From positions 859,001-923,000 of the forward strand of contig JADEYG010000009.1 of assembly GCA_016906335.1 (NCBI GenBank): DNA of 64,000 nucleotides, written 5' to 3'. The stretch comes from Novakomyces olei (Eukaryota > Ascomycota > Novakomycetes > Novakomycetales > Novakomycetaceae). Positions 19,936 through 28,683 of the stretch are shown one piece after another. The notes under the pieces are model-generated. The model had not been told where the DNA came from. It saw only the letters and a list, made by a program, of their open reading frames with translations, and made no database searches. The translations under genes were made by a program, and so were the position numbers. Each line of letters starts with the position of its first letter. The first letter of the stretch is position 1.

Positions 19936-20264
19936 CGTTTGGGATTCGATCAGTGTGGCCTTTTGCTATTCTTGTCATATATCTAGTGCCGATCACATGT
20001 ACAAAACCTAACCCTAACCCTAACATTGACTATATTTATTTCACGTACATACGGAGAATGCAATCCCACGTCTTTTCACAACGGCCCAAAATATCCTGCT
20101 ACTACAATATTCCCCTCCTATTAATATTTATTATTATTTATTAATATTTATTAATATTTATTAATATTTATTATTGTTTAGTGTTGAATCCAACGTAGAA
20201 TTGTCCATATGACGTCTCGACGAGTCTCGACTTGAGCGCCAATCGCCGCATAAACAGCATAAAA
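19936..20264. promoter_or_regulatory. Divergent spacer with a telomere-like tract and AT-rich run
   Basis: The spacer between the small unknown gene and the MBOAT gene holds CCTAACCCTAACCCTAAC at 20007-20024 and a TTATTAATATTTA run at about 20117-20177. I see no gene. Confidence 0.7.
20007..20024. repeat. Interstitial telomere-like tract (CCCTAA)3
   Basis: Eighteen bases of perfect CCCTAA repeat, in the orientation CCCTAA on the plus strand. It lies in the promoter region of two divergent genes. Confidence 0.9.
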
Positions 20265-22263
20265 ATGATACACGCGCTGCACGCGCTGTTGGCGGCGGCA
20301 GCGGCGCGCATCGGTCTCGCGCCTGATCCATTTAAGCTTTTGTTCTGTATGATCATAGCGTTTCCGTTATGTGCCGTTATGAAACGTCTGCCTGACAACA
20401 ATTTTGCTCTGCGTATTGCTTTCTCCACAAGGTAACAAGATCTTGGCTGGTCAATTTTCTGGGGACTTTATGCTCTCAGTCTAGAGTTAATGAAAAAAAA
20501 AAAAATTAAAAAAAAAAATTCAAACTTGTGTGTCTACGCGGTATCTAACCTTTGCCAGTGTCTCTCTCTTCTATCTTATTGGGGTTTTCAACTTGTGGAG
20601 GGGTCTCGCAACATTGTGCATAGACGCTGTTGCCACTTATACAATTGCGGCTAAAGTACGATCGCCGTTGATGCCATGGCTCGTTTTCTTGTTCCTTATG
20701 GCGCACGTCGTTTATAGGTATTGCCTAGACTTTCCAATTGCTGATGTATAGTCATCTCATACGCCAACGGCTTAATGACGACGATATTGTCGATATTACT
20801 GGCGCACAAATGGTGCTGGTAATGAAGCTTTCTGGTTTTGCGTGGAACGTTTACGATGGCCGTGTCCCAGCAGACGTAAGACATATTATGTTTGTTTGTT
20901 TGGGTTTTCATACTAAATTCACGAACACTAGAAACTATCTGCGAGACAACGTGACCGTGCCTTGCTTCGGCTTCCTCGAATACTCCACTATATTGGATTT
21001 ATCTTTTTCTTTCCAAGTCTTCTTATCGGCCCCTCGTTTGATTATGTCGAGTATCGTCGCTGGCTTGATCTCTCAATTTTTGATGTCCCAGCAAGCACCA
21101 TAGCTATAGGCCATTTACGTCGCAATGCAAGGCGCAAAATATTTCGGTCTGGCAGACGATCTGCTCGTACTGCTGCGCAAGGACTAATATGGCTTTCGCT
21201 CTTTTTTGCACTCTCTCAACGGTACAATGTGCAAACGGTCCTTGATCCAAATTTTAAAGCAAGATCATTTGCTAACAAACTTTTGTATCTCTATTTACTC
21301 GGATTAGCCCACCGTACAAAATACTATGGAGCTTGGGCTTTAACAGACGGAGCTTGTATACTCAGTGGCATCTCTTTTAATGGCTTGGATGCGCATGGGC
21401 TACCGCGCTGGGACCGAGTAGTAAATGTAAAGCCATTGCGACTTGAACTAGCTCAGAATACAAAGGAACTATTAGACGCATGGAATATAAATACTAATCG
21501 GTGGTTGAAATATTGTGTTTACCTACGCGTCACTCCACGTGGAAAACTGCCGGGTACAAAGAGCAGCCTCGTCACATTTACAACCAGCGCTCTGTGGCAC
21601 GGAACCCGTCCTGGATATTTTCTGGCGTTTATCACTGCAGGCTTTACTCAGGTTCTCGCAAAGGGTAAGATTATTATTTTTCATTTTAGTTATCACATTG
21701 CTCTTTCTATTGTTAGTTTTTAGTTCAACATTTTTGTCGTACTCAGTGTATTGTGTTTCATTCTCTAATATCTTACAGCTTTCCGTCGCGCAGTTAGGCC
21801 GCTGGTCTTAACGCCGGACCAGGAGCATGCAACATGGGTAAAAGTGCCTTATGATATCATGAGCTGGCTCGCTACACAGATAGCTTTTGCCTACATAGTG
21901 CAGCCTTTTATTATACTGGGCTTGAAAGATTCACTAGTGTTTTGGTCTCGGTATCGGGTAAGGGGACGCAGAAAATTATTGCCTTCTAAACCTTTTTAGT
22001 TTTTCGTTCATATCGGATTGGTACTGCAGTATGCTTTCTTACGATCTCCGCTTCGATCACTTCTCTATGCGGCACAGAAGAATTACGTTAAAAAAGAAAG
22101 CAAGTCTCAAACTCCAATTCATTCGTCGGCTTCAGCGAATGACGTCAAAGCTGCGCGAAATGCTTCTCATAATTCGTCAAAGCCGACGATTGAAGCCACC
22201 GGCTTAGATGCAGAAAATATAGAGCAAGAGCTGCATAGGACACCGCATTTGAAGTCTAAATAG
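20265..22263 (+). CDS. ALE1: MBOAT lysophospholipid acyltransferase (Ale1/LPT1-like)
   Basis: Six exons (20265-20431, 20559-20717, 20752-20875, 20932-21664, 21779-21957, 22000-22263) encode 541 residues. The family re-acylates lysophospholipids in the ER membrane (Lands cycle). Matching segments in order are FYLIGVFNLWRG, ITGAQMVLVMKLSGFAWN, YDGR, FFFPSLLIGPSFDYVEY, the WNINTNRWLKYCVYLR segment with the conserved Asn, and TSALWHGTRPGYFLAF with the active-site His. Many hydrophobic helices span the protein and the C-terminus is polar and basic. Introns are 127, 34, 56, 114 and 42 bp; the 34-bp intron (20718-20751) is among the shortest here. All joins preserve family-conserved sequence. Confidence 0.92.
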
Positions 22264-23573
22264 AATTTTAAAAGAGAAAGAAAAAGAGTTTTAAAAGAGA
22301 AAGAAAAACAAAAATACACGACTGAATATTAATATATAAATGATGATTATGACCAGACTTATTTTTCGTCAAGGGCGATTGAAGCGTATTAATTGATTCA
22401 ATTTTGCTATTTAATGTTCTCAATGTATAGAGGTAAAGCCAAGACAGCGTACCATCAACGGCAATTAAAAGAGCCGGAAATCATATTTATTTTGGTCAAG
22501 AAAAAGTCAGGATTTCACCTAAATGTAACAATTCATGGTATTTAGACAATTAGATAAGTTGAATTTTCAAATTGGCGTAAAGCTGAACATATCTTGCAAA
22601 ACCGTATCATTATGCAATGTGAAATACAGTATATTTTGACTAAACAATGTGTTCATTCGAGCCTCGATTACCACTTTCTGCTCGTATTTATCAAAATTGC
22701 GCTGGTTTGTTTCCTATATATATTTAATGTATTTAATTAAAACTGCAGCCATTAACTAAATAATGTAATAATGATGGCTGTAAACTAATGTAATAATTGT
22801 AGTCTATGTAATAATTACAATGTAATAATTACAGTAAATGTTATCGTTGCAGTAAACAATGCGCGGCCCACGCAAACAATGTACTCAAATTGCGGAGCAA
22901 AAAGCAAACAAGAAAGAATTGGAAATCAGCCAAAGGAAAAGATTAGAAAATGGCACGGAAAATGCTTTTTCTTTTCAATCCCGTTTTCCTGACGCGTGAC
23001 TTTTCGGAGACGCGTAAATCGCTAAACTTGTTTACACAATTTTTTGACAGCAACATCTTTTTGACATCTCGGAGAACAGTTTCGTGACAGCAAAAAGGGG
23101 TATAGCAAAGATATAAAGAGGATGGCCCCGTCAGCTCAGACAAGAGAGTCATTGGGTGCTGAAGGCTTTGGAAAGGCCCATTGTGCTGTGTTTCGAAACC
23201 TTGGTTTGATTGTGATTAAATTGGAAGAACAAAAGACTCGTCCGTCCAAAGTCAAGTTTTGCCAGAAAGCAACACTCAAATTATAGCGTCGTTGGATCAA
23301 TCAATTGGGAGTGACATCTGGCCGTAGGTTACGCCGTTGGACTATTCTTATCGGGCTGTGCGCCTTTTGTACGAGTGAGGAGGGAAAAGAGCGTCTTGAT
23401 TATTTTGTGAAGACCGTCAGAAACTTGTTGCACTTCTCCAGAATTATACTCAACATCTTTGGTAGACCTGCCAAGTATTTCGGCTCCGTCTAACGTTCAG
23501 AAGCATACAATCTTGCTATTTTTCTCGTCAATTATTACTGCCGCAGGCTTATATAGAAGTATTAGCTGCTTCT
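22264..23573. other. 1.3-kb spacer before the Mei2-like gene, with two ACGCGT boxes
   Basis: AT-rich sequence with GTAATAATTA-like repeats at 22760-22850. A 46-codon open frame starts at 22859 and a 60-residue one ends near 23493; neither resembles a known family. Two MluI-type boxes ACGCGT at 22992 and 23010 lie about 570 bp upstream of the Mei2-like start and resemble the MBF target of fungal G1/S genes. Whether 22.86-23.49 kb holds a small spliced gene is unresolved. Confidence 0.45.
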
Positions 23574-25561
23574 ATGGATTTCCCTTACAATGCACCCACG
23601 TCTAGTGGACCGCCTTTCCCCATGACACGCTCTGGCGCAGAGCCTTTGGGTGAAAACCGTCGACGGCTTTACCCGAGACTCAAGGACTCGATCGGGGACG
23701 CTGCCCAGTTGAACGCCTACACTGACCAGGAAAGACAATTGCCGCCACTTTTCTGGCCGGCTTCACGTGGCCAGGGCAGTCAGTCTCGGGGGTTCGACTC
23801 GCACCCTTCTTCGAGAAACCCGGCCGTTGAAAATATTGTGGAAGCACCTCAGAGAGCGGTTATCGTGCTAAATGCTTTATTAAATGGTCCTGCCCGTGAA
23901 TGGCGCACCTATGCTTCTGTATGTATCAGTTATAAATCTTTTTAAATTTTTTTATTAGTCAATTAATTAATTAATTTATTTATTAATTTATTTATTTATC
24001 AATTTATTAATTTATCTATAACTTTATTAATATCTCTGTTACATTTTCACCCTTTGACTTTTATTTTGAACGCATATAATCCTCAGCCGCCTCTGACCTT
24101 TAGCGATTCGGTGATATAAATTGCTTTTGGAGCATAACACATGGCCGTTACGGAGACAGTGTTGTCGTTTTGTTTTATGATTATCGTAGTGCCAAGCAAA
24201 TGTGCCGGGCGCTTGATTCTCTGCCTATTCGAACAGAACGAGCGGCGAATGCTCATTTTGTCCCATTTGAAGGTATGCAAGAGCTAGTCTACGATGCAGA
24301 TGTGCCACTTCAATGGGACGTTATATCAGCAAGAGGGCTCGTGACAGTTCGTGCGTCTTCTCCACTGGCAGTGCCAAAGATCAAAGAGATTCTTTTGTCA
24401 TTTGGACCTCTATTGTACTGTAAGGCAGCAGCCAATCTACAATACTTTAAAGCCGAATTTATGGATATTCGTGATGCCAGAGTATGTGCATGCGAAGCAG
24501 CCAGCATTTTCAAGGCAGACTACCATATTACAATAGCGCTTTCGGAACCTGCGCAGCAGACAAGTGCAGGATCAGAGGCCAATCCAAATCTTGCCGTTCG
24601 GCAGGAGAGCCTTCTGGAGCCTCTTGGCCAACAGCCTAGACAAGAGACTTTTACAGGCCATCAGTTTGTGAGACGCAGGCTGCCTCTCGCTGAAATCCGT
24701 GGGGAAAGCAATGTACAAAAGGCTCGGGAGAATGATGCTTATAAACCGTGGACTGAAAAACCGCGGACTGACAAATCGTGGGCTGACAAATCGTGGAGCG
24801 AAAAACCGTGGAGCGAAAAGCCGTGGAGCAATGGCTCTCTGAATAGAAAAAATCTGAAAAAAGAATTGATTGATATAGACTCTGAAACTAGTGCTAATCG
24901 CATTTCTAACACAAACTGGAAAGAGCCTGCACTGAGCCATGGAATTTCCGCAGACAAGCAGCCTGGTTGGACATCTAATGTTAAAAGCATCAAACCGGCT
25001 ACTGGAGTTGAACCCGCTAAATCTACAGGCGAAAACGAGATAAACCTCGAACTGCTTGAGCTAGGGGTTGAGACGCGTACAACAGTCATGATCAAAAACA
25101 TCCCCAACCGTCTTTCTCAGCAGCAGCTTCAGCACTGGCTGAACGTGACGTCAGCCAGACATTACGATTTCCTGTACCTTCGTATGGATTTCGCAAACAG
25201 GTGCAATGTGGGCTATGCCTTTGTTAATTTTGTAGCGGCCAGCGACGTTGTGCATTTTGTGCGTTGCCGTATGGGACAGGCCTGGAATTACATGTTTTCC
25301 GAAAAAGTTTGCAGTGTTAGTTGGGCAAACATGCAGGGCAAAGAGGCACTCGTGGAAAAGTTTCGAAACTCTTCGGTCATGGACGAGGAGGAGTCTTACC
25401 GGCCCCGTATTTTTGTTTCCCGTGGTGCAGCCCAGGGCGATCCTGAACCGTTTCCCCTTCCAAACGATCTGTCTCGAAAGATCAAATCCATCGTGAATGC
25501 ACAACAGCTCGGCCTGTTTAGTAGTCGCAACCGCGCTGTTAAGGATGGAGATGATAAATGA
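23574..25561 (+). CDS. Mei2-like RNA-binding protein
   Basis: Exons 23574-23918 and 24104-25561 encode 600 residues. Mei2 proteins bind RNA and promote meiosis in fission yeast and development in plants. Three RRM-type regions are visible: one across the splice (VIVLNALLNG to GDSVVVLFYDYRSA), a second (LVTVRASSP to FKAEFMDIRDA), and the diagnostic C-terminal RRM3. RRM3 has TTVMIKNIPNRLS, YDFLYLRMDFANRCNVGYAF and EKFRNSSVM. A low-complexity linker holds tandem W-[ST/A]-[ED]-K-[PS] repeats (about 24750-24830). The 185-bp intron is phase 0. The RRM3 match is strong; the role in meiosis is inferred from the family. Confidence 0.92.
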
Positions 25562-25946
25562 GCAATAGACGGTTATAGTACTTTTCAATCATATTATTCA
25601 ATTGATTAATAAATTTCCATTTTCATTCGTTATTATTACTCAATCGTTCAATTCAATTCTTTTATAATCGCCAATCTTGGCTCAATGCCGATCCGTCTCG
25701 TCACAATGCCCGTGCAATTTGCATTGGGCGTGTAACGCGTAACGCGAAACGCGTTACCGCGTTTAGCATCAGCTCCATATCTACGTCATACTGCTCCGAG
25801 CGACAAGGACCGCCGGCCCACACCTATTTCATGGCAGCGCAAGTACATATAGACAAACGTTACTGCTAGTAATTACACCTGACCAATTCTACGCTAAACA
25901 CTACACATCAAACGTCACACGTACACTCTAGTGAAGCACACGTGCC
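25562..25946. other. Convergent spacer with a GC-rich palindrome
   Basis: This spacer lies between the Mei2-like gene (+) and alcohol dehydrogenase (-). A perfect inverted repeat with 9-bp arms GTAACGCGT / ACGCGTTAC and an 8-base loop lies at 25732-25757 in otherwise AT-rich DNA. A second weak inverted repeat (TGCCCGTGCAATTTGCATTG) lies just before it. No gene seen. Confidence 0.7.
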
Positions 25947-27113
25947 TTACTTTTTCGAAAGATCAAGGACAATTCGGCCTGCTAGAGCACCGGCTTCCAT
26001 CTCCTTGTACACGTTTGTCAGGGTTGAAAAAGGCTCAATGCGCATGTGCGGCGCCACGAGTCCACGGGCGGCAAAGTCCAGTGCCTCCTCCGTGTCTGCA
26101 CGGTTTCCGACATAACTGCCCTTGAGCTTGAGGCATTTTACAGTAAACCAAAACATATTGGCCTGTAGTGTAGCTTCGGCAGGGAGAGAAATAGTAACAA
26201 CTGAGCCCAGCGGCCTCGAGTACTCGCAAGCCTGAGAAAAGGCCTTAATATTGGTAGCGAGAACCAGCGATCCATGCGGCCCACCGCCAGTAACGTCCTG
26301 GATAGCCTTGACCAGGTCCTTGTGCTCTGCAAAATCAAGGAAAGCTTCGGCTCCCAGACTGTTGCACAGATTCTTCTTGTCCTCGCCGTGGTCAATCGCG
26401 ATTACACGCATGCCCATGGCTTTAGCGTACTGGATGGCCAAATGGCCCAGTCCTCCACCAGCGCCAGAGATACAGATCCACTCGCCCGGACGCACTTCAG
26501 AGACCTTGAGGCCCTTGTAGACAGTCAGGCCAGCACACAGAATAGGGGCGGCTACTGCCAGGTCCAGGTCGTCGGGGATATGAGCCATTTGCGAGCCCTG
26601 GCCCAGAGCGTACTCCTGAAACGTCCCGTCAATAGTGTACCCGGAGAGCTCCGCCTTGGCACAGTTGGGCTCATGGCTTCTCATGCAAAATTCGCAGGAC
26701 AGGCAAGATCCGTTAAGCCATTTAATGCCCACACGATCACCGACCTTGATGTTGTTCACGTCCTTGCCCACTTTGACTGCAATCCCGGCTCCCTCGTGGC
26801 CGCCGACAAGAGGCAGTTTGAGAGGCAAGGGCCAGTCGCCTTGCCAGGCGTGCAAGTCGGTATGGCAGACACCAGAGTACTTGATATTCACCAGCACTTG
26901 GTCATCCGCCGGTTCAGGGACGGGGATACGTACAATCTCAATAGGGCCCTTGTTCTCCTTAAACTGAGCTCCCCATTGTTCTTTGGGAATGGATACTGAA
27001 GGCATATTGCACTTGGCACTAGTCGTCAATGGCGAAGCGCAATAGACAGATGCGCGCTGCGGCTTTAATGTACGTGGAAAGATGGGTAATAGCGCTGCCC
27101 CTCTTTTAAACAT
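25947..27113 (-). CDS. Zinc alcohol dehydrogenase, probably mitochondrial form
   Basis: A single exon of 388 residues from ATG 27113; the codon at 27134 is TTG. Zn-ADH of the yeast ADH type, interconverting ethanol and acetaldehyde with NAD. Catalytic zinc ligands are seen in GVCHTDLH and GGHEGAG. The structural-zinc cysteines are CLSCEFCMRSHEPNC, and the NAD-binding motif is GAGGGLGHLAIQYAKAMG. The first about 37 residues (MFKRGAALLPIFPRTLKPQR onwards) are basic, hydroxylated and lack acidic residues, like a matrix-targeting presequence. An internal Met (MPSVSIPKEQWG) would give the cytosolic length, so dual targeting from two starts is possible. A 1.57-kb upstream region precedes it. Confidence 0.93.
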   Translation of the reverse strand: MFKRGAALLPIFPRTLKPQRASVYCASPLTTSAKCNMPSVSIPKEQWGAQFKENKGPIEIVRIPVPEPADDQVLVNIKYSGVCHTDLHAWQGDWPLPLKLPLVGGHEGAGIAVKVGKDVNNIKVGDRVGIKWLNGSCLSCEFCMRSHEPNCAKAELSGYTIDGTFQEYALGQGSQMAHIPDDLDLAVAAPILCAGLTVYKGLKVSEVRPGEWICISGAGGGLGHLAIQYAKAMGMRVIAIDHGEDKKNLCNSLGAEAFLDFAEHKDLVKAIQDVTGGGPHGSLVLATNIKAFSQACEYSRPLGSVVTISLPAEATLQANMFWFTVKCLKLKGSYVGNRADTEEALDFAARGLVAPHMRIEPFSTLTNVYKEMEAGALAGRIVLDLSKK

Positions 27114-28683
27114 ACAGTGTCTACTGACAAACAAACGTTTGCCGGCGCCAGAGCCCTGGCTTTTATACAGTTCCCTGCTAATTGCTATTCCTTTTGTTTT
27201 GCGATTCTTATTGTCTCTAAGCTCTCCAGTTTTCCGTTTCTGTCAGAATCGTGGGCTAATCCAAACACTATGACGTTGCGCATTGCCGTAAATGTCGGGT
27301 CGGCTGTCTTTTGCCCCCGAGATTTGCCGGTACAATACTCTGCAGCGAAAAACACGTGACATATTGTATGGGACTGATAAGAGCGCGATCTGGGACGACA
27401 AGTTTGCAAGTAACATGCGAGCGTTGATAATGAAGGCTTATCCATATAATTAAATAGAGAAAAACGGGCGATTGGCAAGACTCAAATGAAAAAGATAATG
27501 CTTTATTACAAGATAATATTACAAGACGATAGTTTATCAAGATAATGGCTTACTACAAGATAGTGTTTTATTAAAGATAATAGGTTTATTTAAAGTTTTA
27601 TTACAAGAGCTGGGATTCGCTGCCGGCCGCTCCAGCGAGTAAGGCTTAGAATATAAACTTTAATGCAGTCGAAAGAGAATTACAATGAAGCACGGAGAAA
27701 GCCGATTGCCCAATAAAGCTTATGTAAATCCAGAAGAGTAGTCTGCGATACAATTGCAACAATCGCTATAATTGCAGTACAATGCAATTTAATAGCAATA
27801 CAATAGCAATACAATAGCAATACAATAGCAAATAGATCCGCAGTGGGCACGATTCAATAGGAAAGCAGTGTATTGGCTGTTTGTATTTCGTGCAGGTACA
27901 CGGCACAGGCACTACTATCGGGTAATATTACGCGCGCGGCGACAAGTGGGCGGAGCCAAGGGGCAATTTTCCACGGCCGAGTACAATCTCAAAGCACGTG
28001 ACATGATAATTTCTTTTGGTAATATGGCAATCGGATCCATCGGCGTGGCGAGACACTGAAAGAACGGGCAAAGATCATGTGATCCCGTGTTTGGAGTCGA
28101 ACGGTGGCGGAGAAATTATTGAAGAACCGGTCGAGCCTGACCATTACTTGTTGTCTTGCAACACGTGATTGCTTGGGCATCTTGTGGAGGTCTCCAGACT
28201 ATAATTGTAGAAGCCAAGTTATACATAACCCTAACCCTATCATCAAACACTTTTTTTTGCCTGGTGAATTGGTGTGCCAGTTATAATTGAATAAAGCCAT
28301 GATATACATAACCCTAACCCTAAACTCAAATACTTTTTTTTGCCTGGTGAATTGGTGAGGCGGCATGGATTATGGAGCCTATATTGAACTGTGGCAGCAT
28401 CAGCAAAAGGCATAATTACACATTAGACAGGCTACAATATAGATAATGTGTGAGTATTGCATGCCGATATTGTCAACGTTGTGGACAGCGCGTCGACATC
28501 CTTACATCTACAATCAAGCTACAGATTCGTACAGCAAAAAGAATTAAACCAGTTTCATTCCAAAGCTAAACAAGGCTAAACGTGTCTATTCCACGTAGTA
28601 TTAGGGTATCGATAACGAACAAAAGGCAAAAGTATAATAGTGACAGTAAGCACGGCTAAAGTACAGATTTCAGTCTGTCCACA
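27114..28683. promoter_or_regulatory. Long upstream region of the alcohol dehydrogenase gene with duplicated block
   Basis: These 1.57 kb contain imperfect ACAAGATAAT-type repeats (27480-27605), a CAATAGCAATA microsatellite (27780-27830) and two 64-bp copies carrying CCCTAA tracts (28211-28274 and 28294-28357). A 63-codon open frame at 27868 looks spurious. I recognise no gene. Confidence 0.5.
28211..28357. repeat. Two 64-bp direct repeats, each with a telomere-like tract
   Basis: Copies 28211-28274 and 28294-28357 (period 83 bp) share AAGCCA, ATACATAACCCTAACCCTA, a run of eight T and TGCCTGGTGAATTGGTG. They differ at only a few positions. Each carries two CCCTAA units. Confidence 0.92.

Noticed and set aside
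23786-23806. tRNA B-box-like sequence GGTTCGACTCGCACC
   Set aside because: It lies inside the conserved Mei2-like exon and no cloverleaf can be formed around it.
26274-26999. 241-codon plus-strand frame opposite the alcohol dehydrogenase gene
   Set aside because: It is antisense to a clear ADH with all zinc ligands; no motif of its own.
27868-28059. Small gene upstream of the alcohol dehydrogenase gene
   Set aside because: No family likeness and no convincing splice partners; the region is mostly repeats.
20007-28357. Chromosome end
   Set aside because: The CCCTAA tracts are only 2-3 units and lie between ordinary genes on both sides.
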